The notes under the pieces: generated by a model
Told to the model about the DNA's origin: nothing
The model's input: the letters and a program-made list of their open reading frames with translations, nothing else
Database searches by the model: none
Assembly: GCA_021521415.1 (NCBI GenBank)
Contig: JAIQDT010014626.1
Location: forward strand, 1 to 64,000
Direction: 5' to 3'
Length of the DNA stretch: 64,000 bases
Origin: Bidens hawaiensis
Lineage: Eukaryota; Streptophyta; Magnoliopsida; Asterales; Asteraceae
In this document: positions 47,822-60,084 of the stretch, piece after piece
Numbering within the stretch: position 1 is the first letter of the stretch
Layout of the letters: every line of letters begins with the position of its first letter
Translations under genes and position numbers: made by a program

Positions 47822-49003
47822 TTGGTTAATAGATTTTCTTCATCATGGTTTGTCGATCATCTCTGCTTCAGCCTCTTGTAACGCACCAGCCCATAACTTG
47901 GTTCCGATCATAGATGCAACCATTCATCACTCTTTTGCTACTTCCTCAAACAAGGGTGCCACCTGAATCTGAAACAAAGTAAGTCTTTTGATATCTTGTT
48001 CACCAAACCTTAGCAGATCTTTTGGGTCAATAATTCTGATATGATTATTAACCAACTTGATGACAACAATGGTAGTTTCACTATCATACGCCCAGAATTG
48101 CATTGTGTTCAAAGAACATTAGGATAAGATTTGAGAATAGACACCGATTTCAACTCGTCAGTTGGAGGCCACATCCACTAGTCACATTCTTATTGGTGCG
48201 TGGATCACAAACACCTTTTGTTTTCTTTATAAAGGACTCAACAGTTGGCATATCAGGAAACCCTTTTTCAACTTGTTTCCATATAAAACCAAATAACTTC
48301 CAAGCTCTGCTAACACTCTAAGGATTATAAAATGGAGATAGAAAAAATTCTTTAAGGTCAGCCTTAGTCCACGACTGAAAATCTTTCTCCTTCACATAAT
48401 ACTCAGTGTTTCCAACTTTTCTTTTTAACCCACCACATCTCCGTGTCAGTATCATATCCCCAAGCCTTGATTCCCAAACTATTACCATACTTATCATAGT
48501 AGGTCTTCCCAATTTCAATAACAAATCTTTCAAGACGACTAGAATCGATGACCTTCTAGTTTGAATTCTTCATCATCAGCAATTTTTGTTTCAACCGTGT
48601 TGTCTCTTCTGGAGTCTTCCTTTTCTTGACTGCATACTGATTTAGCCATTCGGTACCCATAATATCCCTAGTTACTTCAATATTGGGACCACCTATTTCG
48701 AAGAAGCAGGTGAATCAGCTTCATCAACAGCAGTCGTAGCAGTCTTTGGTAATTAAGTATCACCACCAACATCAGTACTAGCGACATCATCATCATCATC
48801 TCTTGAAGACTTGAAATCATTTCCAAATCATTTGATTAGCTTTTGTTACATTGAAATATATAAAGCTATCAAACCACCAACATTTGTCTATAATTCCAAA
48901 ATCTTCTTGTCTTTCTCAGCATTGTCAGTCTCAAGTTCACATATCCTTAGGTCCTTAACCACTAAATCCTGCTCCAACTCATACACTCTGCGTTGTAAAA
49001 CAC
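47822..49003 (-). pseudogene. Post-pol third-ORF fragment of a SIRE-type Copia
   Basis: Decayed minus-strand coding DNA between a polypurine tract and LTR C. ORF 48533-48318 includes GNTEYYVKEKDFQSWTKADL, then FFLSPFYNP; ORF 48112-47927 includes VVIKLVNNHIRIIDPKDLLR and FGEQDIKRL. I recognise these as the third ORF after pol that accompanies SIRE-like Copia elements of Asteraceae; its function is unknown. The two pieces are out of frame with each other and the part upstream of 48533 has only Ser/Asp-rich traces (TCATCATCATC at about 48790). Gag and pol of this element are absent. It supports the Asteraceae assignment. Confidence 0.65.
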
Positions 49004-49814
49004 TATAACAACTCGGGTTTTTTGTTTATCAAATTAGTATCTAATACCCGACCCGTTTTCGTTTTGGGTAAATTTTAATCAATAAAATATTTAAATTATT
49101 TCGTTATATTTTTCTTTTTCTTTATTTATTATCAAACTTTGAGTTATATTCAATGTGCACCCTAAAATTTAGTTTTAACCCCATTTGTAGCCATCTATAA
49201 ATTACAGGGACTAGATTGCAATATATGTAACATTAAATCTTTCACCCAACCCAAACCCGTAACCATATCCGTAACCCGTATTTGGGTCGAATTCTATAAC
49301 CGTTTGATTTCGTGCACCTTAATACTCGTATTATACATGGAATTGATCTTAGCAAATTGTTTTTGATGCTTAGACGACTCTCACCGACATGCTAATTGTA
49401 GAAATCAATCAAAAACGATCTCGTATATAATACTAAACAAAACCGTCTGTAATAATTGATTAATATACGATATAGAACTCAAAATAATTCAAGTACTCTG
49501 GTTTGCATGTCCCTCTATACCTCGCGAGTCAAACCCCCATGGTGAATTAGATTATCGTGGCTTGCAAGGATCATTACCAGTTGATGTTATAACCGCAGAT
49601 TCATCTTCACCTTTCTTGATAAATTGATCATCGTTTATGGTAATAAATTTATATAGTATGATCGTTATAATATGTATATCAAAAACCCTAACATTGATTA
49701 AACACGCTCTTAGTGGTTTGATCGATTGTTAATTCTAGGGTTCATATGTTGAATTGGATTTTATCAGTCATTGTTTTTAAATTATTGTTTTCATATATAT
49801 AACAAATGCAAAGC

Positions 49815-49873
49815 TTGTCTGGGTGTATGTGTTCAATTGTGGTGCCGGCCAGGGGCGCAAGTTTGGTCCCCGG
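49815..49873 (+). other. tRNA-like module T4 in LTR C, cut by the Athila element
   Basis: CTGGGTGTATGTG, then TTGTGGTGCCGGCC, then GCAAGTTTGGTCCCGG, continuing at 55850 with CCAACCC. It aligns with T1 (GGTGTGCGTGT, TTGTGCCGGCC, GGTTCGAGTCCCGG, CCAGCCC). The B-box has decayed to AGTTTGGTCCC. Confidence 0.55.
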
Positions 49874-51046
49874 TGATGTATATAAATATATACATCTTTT
49901 TAGCATCAAATAATCTCTAAAAACTGCAACTTCTATCATATAATATAGTTAAAATAACTACTTATCATATTAAAATGTATTTTCAGGTGAATCCAAGCCT
50001 CAAACGAAGAAACGAATGAAAAGACAAAGAAAATAGCAAAACATGGGGCTGTGATTCAGGAAACATGGGGCTGTGCTTTCAGGAAACATAGGGCTGTGCT
50101 TTCAGGAAACATGGGGCTGTGCTTTTGGGAAACACGGGACTGTGCTTTAGGAAGCACGGGGCCGTGCTTCTGGTCACTTTTCAGAAAAGACAAAAAAATC
50201 TACAAGAAAAGACAAAATAGTGAACAGCTGGACACGGGGCCGTGATTTTGGAAGCACGGGGGTGTGCCTCAGGAAGCACGGGGCCGTGCTTACCTCTCAG
50301 AAACGATAAAAAGAAATAGCACATATCACTAAAAAGCACGGGGGCGTGCCTCAGGAAGCACGGGGCCGTGCCTACCTTCCAGAAATGACAAAAATAATTA
50401 GCACATGTCACTAAAAAGCACGAGGGCGTGCCTAAGAAAGCACGGGGTCGTGCTTCTCATTCCAGATTGCCTATAAATAGTGGCTCATGTTGCACTCATT
50501 TGGTGTGCCTTGAAAAGAATTCTATCCAGTTTTCTCTTATAAAAACACACACTAACACTTACATAGAAGATTTAGTGAAGAGTTTGAAGGCTTGGAGGTC
50601 ATCACCATCATCATCATCCTTCATCATCACCATTAAGGAAGAAGATTCATCTACATTTGGTTAGATTGTTCCAAGTTTAATCATGTATTTGTTATCATCA
50701 TTCATCTTAATGTTTTTCATCATGCTCATTATGAGCTAAACTCCTTTTACCATTTAAAATCTATGAAGAAACTTTGTTTTACTTGATGATTAATTAAAAC
50801 ATGTGGTGTAGTCTAGTAAAGTACATCGTTATATTACAATTATCTTTTGATGAGAAATGTTTCACCATCTTAAATCACTAATCCAAAGTTGGTGGTTGTC
50901 AATTCCATTGGCAATCGTTCATGATCGATTCATGATCTTGAAATATAGAAATACTTTGATACATTATCGAAACACGGATCCTTATATTTTACTTAGAAAT
51001 GATGAGATATAAGTTATGATGTATTTCTCTAAACCTTGGTAAACCG
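49874..51046 (+). repeat. Athila-type 5' LTR, 3'-truncated
   Basis: Starts TGATGTATATAAATATATAC. It matches 54004 onward to TTGGTAA-CCGAAAATG, where it departs. The TATA box CTATAAATAG is at 50471-50480. Upstream, 50042-50460 holds about 13 copies of a palindromic GC-rich motif. Confidence 0.9.
50042..50460 (+). repeat. Palindromic AGCACGG-GCCGTGCT array, 5' LTR
   Basis: About 13 units of AGCACGGGGCCGTGCTT and variants (ACACGGGACTGTG, ATGGGGCTGTG, GCACGGGGGCGTGCC) with 15-45 bp spacing, directly upstream of the TATA box. Confidence 0.9.
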
Positions 51047-51065
51047 AAAATGATGAGATATCAGG

Positions 51066-52197
51066 TTGTTCTTAGGTGTGTAGCGGGAAATGAGGCCTTA
51101 GATATTCTCAAACACTGTCATGAAGGACTTACTGGTGGACACCACAGAACCGCCACCACGGTCAGAAAGTGCTTGATGCAGGATTTTTCTAGCCCACCAT
51201 ATATAAAGACACACATGCTTTGATCCAAGCATGCGATGCTTGTCAAAGAGCAGGAAACATCTCAGCCAAAAATGAGATGGCTCAAAAAGGCATTCAATTT
51301 TGTGAGGTCTTTGATGTAGGCGGGATATATTTCATGGGCCCATTTCCTTACTCATTCGGAAAAAAGTACATCCTTGTAGCAGTCGACTACGTGTCTAAAT
51401 GGGTAGAAGCACAAGCTCTTCCCACTAACGATGCTCGAGTAGTTGTACGATTTCTGAAAAAGTTATTTTCACGATTCGGTACTCCGAAAGCCCTAATCAG
51501 CGATAGAGGTACCCACTTCTGTAACGCTCTGATGGACAAAGTCTTAGCACGATATGGGGTTCACAACCGACTGACAACACCATATCACCCTCAGACTAGT
51601 GGGCAGGTGGAGGTCTCGAATCGAGGAATTAAAAGGATTTTAGAAAGAACTATAGGAATGAATCGCAAAAATTGGGCAGAAAAGTTAGACGACGCTTTGT
51701 GGGCCCTCAGGACGACTTACAAAACCCCCATAGGAACAACACCATTCAAACTTGTTTATGGGAAGACATGTCATATACACATAGAACTAAAACACAAAGC
51801 GTATTGGGCTTTAAGAGCAGGGAATTTTGATCTAATTTCCGCTGGTAAAAACCGAGAAGATCAAATTCACGAGCTCGAAGAACTAAGAGAACTGGCATAT
51901 GAAAATTCCTGGTCTTACAAAGAAAAGACTAAATGTTTACACGACGCCCATTTAAAAGGAAACAAGAAATTTCAAGTTAGCGACCGTGTACTGTTATATA
52001 ACACACGTTTACGTCTTTTCCCAGGAAAGTTGAAATCTCGTTGGACAGGTCCACACATAATAGAATCAGTTTTTGACTATGGGACAGTTGAGATTTCAAA
52101 TTCTGACGGCCACAAGTTCAAAGTTAATGGACATCGATTAAAACCATACATCGATGGACCATTCGAGACCGTCTCGGAGGTACTAATCCTCCACTAA
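51066..52197 (+). pseudogene. Athila/Tat-type integrase, damaged
   Basis: The H2C2 zinc-binding region opens in one frame (AGNEALDILKHCHEGLTGGHH, split by indels near 51170), then the ORF 51220-52197 (325 codons) gives CDACQRAG, the catalytic core and C-terminal region. The second and third catalytic residues are D95 (ISDRGTHF) and E131 (QVEVSNRG), 35 residues between. The first Asp is replaced by Tyr (TAT at 51328-51330, [10 protein letters not shown] for the family's WGIDFMGPF). [19 protein letters not shown] and [17 protein letters not shown] are typical of Athila/Tat. It ends with [14 protein letters not shown] near the stop. It would insert cDNA, but without D1 and an intact start it cannot. 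Confidence 0.93.
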
Positions 52198-52273
52198 AAC
52201 CAATGAACATATTGGAAATAGGGTCTGGCCAAGACCCTGTTTAAACTAGGCATTGTAAATAGAAATAAAAATA

Positions 52274-52325
<52 letters not shown>

Positions 52326-54003
52326 TTCAGTATTATTATGCCTTGGATGTTTGTTTGCAGTTTTATTATTCAGGTACCTACAGGAAAACGGACAAAAAAC
52401 AGGGGATGCTCTGTCGAAATTCCGTAAGCCCGTAGGGAAGTTCCTTTCCATTTTACCCTCCATACTTCATATGAATCTTATTATTAATCTTTTTATGAAT
52501 CTTTTCACATTGAGTACATTATGATATTCAAGTGTGGGGAGAGGAATTACTTGACCAATTGTTTGCTCATCTAATTATAAGATTCTCTAATAACAAAATT
52601 TTTGTAGCAAACAAAGACTAGCTATTTAACAAAACCTAAAGAAAAATACAAGAAAATTTTTTTGCAAATAACCAACTACAAAATTCTACTATAAACTAAA
52701 AGTGAAAAAAGTAAAAAGAAGTTTTGTAATACTGAGAAAAAATTTATGCAAAATATGGCGTTTATACCCAATTCATTCGTTACTGTGAGATAAACCTCAT
52801 GCCATATAAATATTTTTTCAGAAGCTTTGAGTGAGTCACATGTTTCGTGTGATTTAGAACTTGTCGCAATTATTCATTTCAAGACCGCACGAAGCGTTGT
52901 ATAAGGAAGAAGGTAATATTGTCACAATCCCATCAAACCATTCTTCAAATCACAAAACCAAAAACCTTACAAAACCTTACCATACCAGTTTATCCCTCTC
53001 ACCGGTAAAATACAACACTGGTCTTTTATCGGCAGACCCTAAAGAACTGGAAATGCATTCTTTCGATTTCAATTTCCTTTGTTGCATACATTTCGCAAAA
53101 ACCTAGGTTGCCTCCAGAAGTTAGGGAGAGAATCTTTCTCTTTAGCAATGAGGTGAAGAAAAAGTGGCGCCAAGGCGAACAAAGGCCACCATTTTGTGGA
53201 GTTTCCAAAAGCACAATGAAAAGAAGAACGAAAATATATGAACGATGCTTAGGATACGGAATCTGATCCCACGAAGGAAGATGTAGAAAAAGTCAAACTC
53301 TGTCTCACATGAATATACCGAACTAAAGAGGGTGCGGGCTATTAGGCTCAAAGCCGAACGATCCATGGGAGTTATCTTCAGAGCAGGATTGAGGAAGAAC
53401 TGATCCACATCCTCGACAAAACTTGTCTTAATGATCTGACCTTAAAAGAGTCACTAGTTAAAAAAATAAAAAAATAATAAAAAAAAAAGTAATCGGGAGA
53501 AAGGAGCTAACCGTTGAAGACATCTTAAGACTCCCCCGACATGCAGCAGAAGTTGTATTTACCATTCTCATTAACCTAAACTCTTGAACCACCACAAAAT
53601 ACCAAATCCCTACTCACATAAAACCAACCCATATTACCTTCTAATATGTGCAACCCTTCACAAAGGTGGAGATTTGAAATTGCTACAAGCTTATTTTTCA
53701 CTGGTTGCATTTTGACTAAGAGTGTTCACATATATACATCACATGTATGATCAGATATAAAAACCGAGTGTGAGTGAACATTGTGAGAACGTGACGTTTT
53801 GCATAAACGAAAACTCACAAAAACAAAATCACCTTTTTATATATCACTACATATATTCCTATGATTTTAAGGTTGGTAATTTTGTTGCCATTTTCTTGGA
53901 ACTCTTTTGGGGATGTTTAAGCTATGGTCCTAACTTGCTATTTTTAGAAAATATTTATAAGTAGCTTGCTTGAGGACAAGCAAGGTTCAAGTGTGGGGAT
54001 GTT
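52198..54003 (+). other. Athila-type 3' region and polypurine tract
   Basis: 1.8 kb after integrase, where Athila elements may hold an env-like ORF. The ORFs here (for example 52861-53106) are under 90 codons and unrelated to anything I know. It has an (AAT)n run (52274-52323). TTCAAGTGTGGGGA occurs twice, at 52529 and at 53987; the second leads to the LTR and serves as the polypurine tract. Confidence 0.7.
52274..52323. repeat. (AAT)n microsatellite
   Basis: About 16 AAT units in the Athila 3' region. Confidence 0.95.
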
Positions 54004-55844
54004 TGATGTATATAAAAATATACATCTTTTTAGCATCAAATAATCTCTAAAAACTGCAACTTCTATCGTATAATATAGTTAAAAAATCTACAAGAAAAGA
54101 CAAAATAGTGAACAGCTGGACATGGGGCTGTGCTTTTGAGAAACACGGGGCTGTGCTTTTGGAAGCACGGGGCCGTGCTTCTGGTCACTTTTCAGAAAAG
54201 ACAAAAAAATCTACAAGAAAAGACAAAATAGTGAACAGCTGGACATGAGGTCGTGCTTTTGGAAGCACGGGGTCATGCTTACCTCTCAGAAACGACAAAA
54301 AGAAATATCACATGTCACTAAAAAGCACAGGGGCGTGCCTCAAGAAGCACGGGGTCGTGCTTACCTCTCAGAAACGACAAAAAGAAATAGCACATGTCAC
54401 TAAAAAGCACGGGGGCGTGCCTCAGGAAGCACGGGGTCGTGCCTACCTTCCAGAAACGACAAAAATAATTAGCACATGTCACTAAAAATCACGGGGGCGT
54501 GCCTACGAAAGCACAGGGCTGTGTTTCTCAATCCATATTGCCTATAAATAGTGGCTCATGTTGCACTCATTTGGTGTGCCTTAAAAAGAATTCTATCTGG
54601 TTTTCTCTTATAAAAACACACACTAACACTTACATAGAATATTTAGTGAAGAGTTTGAAGGCTTGGAGGTCATCACCATCATCATCATCCTTCATCATCA
54701 CCATTAAGGAAGAAGATTCATCTACGTTTGGTTAGATTGTTCCAAGTTTAATCATGTATTTGTTATCATCATTCATCTTAATGTTTATCATCATGCTCAT
54801 TATGAGCTAAACTCCTTTTACCATCTAAAATCTATGAAGAAGCTTTGTTTTACTTGATGATTAATTAATACATGTGGTGTAGTCTAGTAAAGTACATGGT
54901 TATATTACATTTATCTTTTGATGAGAAATTTTTAACCATCTTAAATCACTAATTCAAAGTTGGTGGTTGTCAATCCCATTGGCAATCGTTCATGATTGAT
55001 TCATGTTCATGAAAAATAGAAATACTTTGATACATTATCGAAACACGGATCCTTATATTGTACTTAGAAATGATGAGATATAAGTTATGTTGTATTTCTC
55101 TAAACCTTGGTAATCCGAAAATGGCTTTGCTTAGGATATCAAATTAGTTAAAGAAGTCATATGTTAATGGAATGTGTAATTATAACCTACATAAATCAAC
55201 CAAGGGGAGGTTGTGTGACTTAACTACAATCACCCGAAGTTGTTAGAATTGGTATTTGAGAAATCGAAGTCAATCCTAATCTTTCTACTTTACGAAACTA
55301 CTTGCCAACTTAAATTTACATTATTGAGGTGGCATGACATTAAGAAAGGATGGACTTTAAAATGCACATGCTACCTCCTTCGTGCCAAAGATGCTCACTT
55401 AAGGTTTAAGGAGCTATCTATCATATATTATTACGGCAAGTCTACCACATGTTTGAATATTAATTATCAATACTAAAATGGAGTGGACTCTTGATCTTAG
55501 ATGTTAACCTTCGCATAATTGAACAAATCGTTTAGAATCTCTCGTCTTGGTCACCTATATATTATATATATAAGTATTTATATTTTATAAAAAGTTTAAA
55601 AATTAACCCAAAATGATTAAACCTCCGATTAAAGTAAAACAACGATTTATCATTAGAAACACTTGTGTCCACGGATCGATACTTGGTTCTTACCAATACT
55701 ATTCTACATATACGATAGGTATACTTGCCTATTTTGTGTGTGTTTAGTCTTTGTAGAAATCACTTTTATAAATTTAAAACACGATATTGTGCAAAAGCAA
55801 ATCATTCCATCCATCATATTTTACGCTACGCGTAGCACACATCA
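54004..55844 (+). repeat. Athila-type 3' LTR
   Basis: 1841 bp, TGATGT...ACATCA. It has its own palindromic array (54108-54530, about 11 units) and TATA box (54541-54550), and lacks about 150 bp of the 5' LTR's start region (after ATAGTTAAAA). Followed by the TSD CCCGG. Confidence 0.92.
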
Positions 55845-56006
55845 CCCGGCCAACCCACTTTTTACTCTTTTATTTCTTTTAAATATTGTAATTAATTTTA
55901 AGTTAATATTCAATATAAAATAAACATTATTTTGTTAAACCGACACTTTTAAATCACGTTTTCTTATCGTGAACATCCTCATAAACTTGTTATGTATAGT
56001 TTTATA

Positions 56007-56007
<1 letters not shown>

Positions 56008-56053
<46 letters not shown>

Positions 56054-56063
56054 ATGTATATAT
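56008..56063. repeat. (TA)n(TG)n microsatellite
   Basis: Compound run in LTR C. Confidence 0.95.
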
Positions 56064-56796
56064 ATTATACATATATAAATATATGGTTTTTAAATATAAT
56101 AATATAACTTTAAATCAACATGTTAAATATATTGTAACATATTGTAACTTAGTTAAAACATATGTTCATTAAAAACTGGAGATAAATGTTTATCTAAATA
56201 TTAAAACATATTGTAACTTAGTTATTTAAACATTTATTTATTTGAATTATATTTATGTATTATTATCAAAATATATATTATAATTATTTATTTACACAGT
56301 CTTTACTTATTTATAAATGTATATTTACTATATCTCATATTTAATTAAATTATTTTATTCTATTTATCTATTTAGTTACGTATTTATCTAAATAATATTA
56401 TTATAAGTATATTTTATATTAAATCTATTTATTTTAAATTATTCCATTTATAGATATTGATTTTACATTATATCAAGTATAAAGGTTATTTTATAAATAA
56501 ATAAATAAAAATAATCATCTTATAAATAAATGGTAGACGATAATATTGTTTTTGCAATAACAATAAATGTAGAAATCAATCGTCCAATCAATAACATCTC
56601 AATCCCAAACACAACTCAAATCATATCGAAACTCTAATTCATTATATGCGTTATATAATTTGTAAATTAACCCATAATATTATATTGTTTAACTAATAAT
56701 CATTGACGGTAAATCCCGAAGGGTTAACATTCTCACATCCTCTCTTGACTTTTGATTGTCTAATAATCAGGTGAGTAATCACTCCCCCATTACACT

Positions 56797-59154
56797 TGTA
56801 AGGCCCAGATCCCGGTGCCCTATATTAGGGTTGGATTTACTCATAAACGTAGTTCTAAATATCATAGTGAATTAAAACTTTCGCGGAATAAGAATAAAGG
56901 TCAACCATTTATTACAAACATTCATAACTTGTCTTTTAAAACATAACTTAAAACATATTATTAAAACATCATGAGAAATCTTCAAATGCCAGCCTCCTCA
57001 GATCATGCCATGTGTCCCCTTCAAGCCAACTAATTCAGTCTTTTAACATGCGTGCATACTAAAAGTCAGCTACGCTGAATGAGTTCTAGTTAACCAGGCA
57101 ACATATAATGCATTCACATACTTACATATATACGTATCCGAAGACACATATTACATACTTAGCCTATCATCTTTCTTTCATTCGTACATACATACTTTCT
57201 TTCTTTCATACTTTCATTATTTCTTGTTTTAGCTTACTTATACATACGTAATTATCTCTACGTTTTAAAGAGGATTTTGCCCTATAACCTTTGTGTATGT
57301 TACTAGGGTCGGCAACCATGTAACCGTCGCAGATATTATTAGGGTCTGCAACCCTGCAACCTTTGCAGATATTATTAGGGTCTGCAACCCTGTAACCTTT
57401 AAATATATTATTAGGGTATGCGACCCCGTAACTTCGTATATATTATTAGGATATGCAATCCCGTAACCTTCGCATATATTATTAGGGTATGCAACCCTTT
57501 GAGCATACCTCCGTACAACCATACATTATCTATTATATATATATATAAATTTATATACTTTCACACATATAGTTAATCTCTTCCATAACTTGCGTATATA
57601 ATTCGTAAAACAATAATATATCACACTATTACCTGGCGGTACATGCAATATTCTAAGATCGTTCAAGTACCATCAAGCATTCATTCATACATAAAATCAA
57701 GGAAGGCATAGACTTACCACTTGAGGTAAGTGTATTAACTAATCACATCGAGTATGCACACAACCCCGGAAAACATAACAAGGAAATGGGGCTAGAAACT
57801 CACCTGTTCCTGTTAAATTCATCGTTAAATGGTTATTCCTTTCTTTAGCTGTGAGTGACTAACTGTATAATAATTACACGTATCAATTAACTATCACTAC
57901 CCATATAGCGATTCTAGTTTAATAATAACACTCAACGAACGGAGGTCCGGGGGCAGCGCCCTTGGCAGCGGGGTTCTAGGGGCGGAAGCCCCTAGCAGAG
58001 TTCAAGGGGCAAAGCCCCTAGCTGGGGTCGAGCGGCCATGTCAGCTTGGAAAATTTTTATTTCCATTAACTTTCTTAACACAATTATTATTAGAATTCTT
58101 AATTTACTATTTTATTTGCTAACTCATAAAGTTCGAGGGCTTCTTTGTACTTAAACCATTTTATTCTAAGTCCAGGGGCCCTTCTGTCATTCTTTCAAAG
58201 TCTAATTCATTTTCCAACTCTTTAACGAATGGGGCTCATAAAGAATGGACTCATTCGTTACTTCATAACGAATGGCCACTTATGGACCCTCATAGCGAAT
58301 CGACCTTTATAACGAATTGACCTTTATAACGAATTAACCCTTATAACGAACTAACCTTCATAACGAATGGACTCATTCATTTGGTCTGGCTAACGAATGA
58401 ACTCTATAAAGAATGAGGTTCATTAGTCTCTCTTTTAACGAATGGCCTAACGAATGATCATAACGAATGAGGGCTCATTCGTTAGTTTTCCGTAACGAAT
58501 TACTTAACGAATGAAGATCATTCGTTATTCCTTCTTAATGAATTGGCATAGCGAATTCGTTACACACACCTAGGGTTAGGTCGGAGAATGTCAGAACATT
58601 CTCTGACATTCTCCTTAAATTCTGCGCCGCCTTTCTGGCGTCTTCTTTCCGGCGCCAACGTGCCTGAAAAACGTGTTTTACAACGTTTTTCACATCTTAC
58701 GTCCTGATCCGGATCCGAGCTAGGGTGACCCTTAAGCTCGTCTTTTGATCGGTTGATACCTGATTCCATCCGGATCTTTTGATTTTAACGGTTGAGGGTG
58801 TCGGCTCGTTGTTTCACGACTAGATCTAGCGGGTTTAGATCCGTATAAGATCATAGCATCATTACCTCGGATCGATGCTCGGTTTCTTCTTGCTATTTCG
58901 GCTGGAGAAAGAGAGAAAGATGAGAGAGAGCTTAAGTATGTGTTTTGAATGGTGTATGGAATGGGTGGAAATGAATGGATTAATGGGTAATTATTGTTTA
59001 TATATATTATGGATCATGGGCTTAAGCCCATGGTCTTTCTTCCTTCCTTATTAATCCAATTCCATTGCCCACATTTATTTAACCCAACACAAGCCCATCT
59101 CATACTAACTAGTATTATTATTATTTTAACCGAAACAGGAAACGGAATGTTACA
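56797..59154 (-). repeat. Solo LTR F1 of a Tekay-like element (2358 bp)
   Basis: Plus-strand ends TGTAAGGCCCAG and GGAATGTTACA. Flanks ACACT (56792-56796) and ATACT (59155-59159) form a TSD with one mismatch. It aligns end to end with LTR F3. Contents: tandem array 57285-57500, donor-like block 57783-57804 (minus), GC-rich hairpins 57950-58033, ACGAAT-type cluster 58200-58562, and a 13-bp inverted repeat at 58583-58614. The minus strand is the LTR sense by comparison with F3. Confidence 0.9.
57285..57500 (-). repeat. Tandem array in LTR F1, about six 36-43 bp units
   Basis: Units contain TATTATTAGGGT-TGCAACCC and GTAACCTT-GCA. It keeps an open frame on the minus strand (57522-57265) only because the period is near a multiple of three; not a gene. 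Confidence 0.88.
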
Positions 59155-59469
59155 ATACTTGTTTTCAAATGTTTTGGGGACTTATGTGTACCTTCTGTCA
59201 AACTTCGGTTTTACATTGTACTATCAAATGCAAACTGTTAATATTTATGTTGTGTGTCAATTGAATGACTATTTGCTATTTATCTGTTTGTATGTTTATT
59301 TGTCGCTTTCGAAGAGGTCCATCATTTATCATACTAATCACATTATGTCGTAGTGACCGGCGTCCGATCGCATAACAATGGTTTCACCGACAACTCAATT
59401 ATGATAACCAATGCCCGATTCGCACGACAACAACTTAGCCCGTTCATCAATATTTGTGTACAATGTTAT

Positions 59470-60084
59470 TGTAACAACTCGGATTTTTAAATTAGTATTA
59501 TATACGTTACTCGACCCGTTTCATGTTCGGGAGATTTCATTAACTAATATATCGTGTTTATCGAATTAATTTATTGTTATAATATTATTCTAAATTATTT
59601 ATATATTATACATATTTAAAACTTTCAAGTAATTGCAAAAATTACCCTAAACTAAAGGTATTACCCAAATGTGTTTCCACCCGCATTCTTCAGGGTCCAT
59701 TATGCAAATCTGTAAATATATTATTATTTATATTAATTACCTGTCAGCCCATTTACCCAACCCGTTTCTCAGACCTGTTGAGCCTTCACCCCTACACGTA
59801 TCCAATCCCAAACTTTTCCCAACTTAATTTTCGTTTAATTACCTTATAATTATGAATTTGTTTACGCCAAGATCGCAGCTTGTTCCATACAAAATCAATA
59901 CTTCTAGAAACCTCGTAAAAATTGTTAATATTCTAATCAAATCTATATTATTTATAACAACCCTAAACCGGCCAATAACCGACCTTATATCAACATATAT
60001 ACTGGTCTATAACACAATTAAACGAGGATACATACTCTCATGACCCAGACGAAGCTAAGCTCTATCATAATTTCATCTATCGTT
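59470..60084 (+). repeat. LTR C' (5' part), cut by element F3
   Basis: Begins TGTAACAACTCGGATTTTTA and parallels 49004-49600 of LTR C (CTCGACCCG, then CCCATTTACCCAACCCG). It stops at 60084 where the F3 3' LTR begins; the rest lies beyond the window. Confidence 0.75.

Larger units (their letters stand above)
49874..55844 (+). mobile_element. Athila/Tat-type Gypsy element with large internal deletion
   Basis: Flanked by CCCGG on both sides (49869-49873 and 55845-55849). The 3' LTR is 54004-55844, with ends TGATGT...ACATCA. The 5' LTR is cut at about 51046, where the sequence passes straight into integrase, so the rest of the 5' LTR, PBS, gag, protease and reverse transcriptase are deleted. Integrase, a 1.8-kb 3' region and polypurine tract remain. 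Confidence 0.92.
49004..59469 (+). repeat. LTR C (long Gypsy LTR), split by the Athila element and solo LTR F1
   Basis: Pieces 49004-49873, 55850-56796 and 59155 to about 59469. It begins TATAACAACTCGGG, a mutated TGTAACAACTCGG as in C'. It contains the remnant tRNA-like module T4, the donor-like block CAGGTGAGTAATCACTCCCC (56769-56788), and then, after F1, the TTTTGGGGACTTATGTG block (59170-59186). The order matches LTRs A and B'. It seems truncated at its 3' end where C' begins. No coding content. Confidence 0.72.

Noticed and set aside
57265..57522. 85-codon minus ORF with repeated peptide (LQTLIISA)
   Set aside because: It is a translation of the LTR F1 tandem array; the open frame comes from the repeat period.
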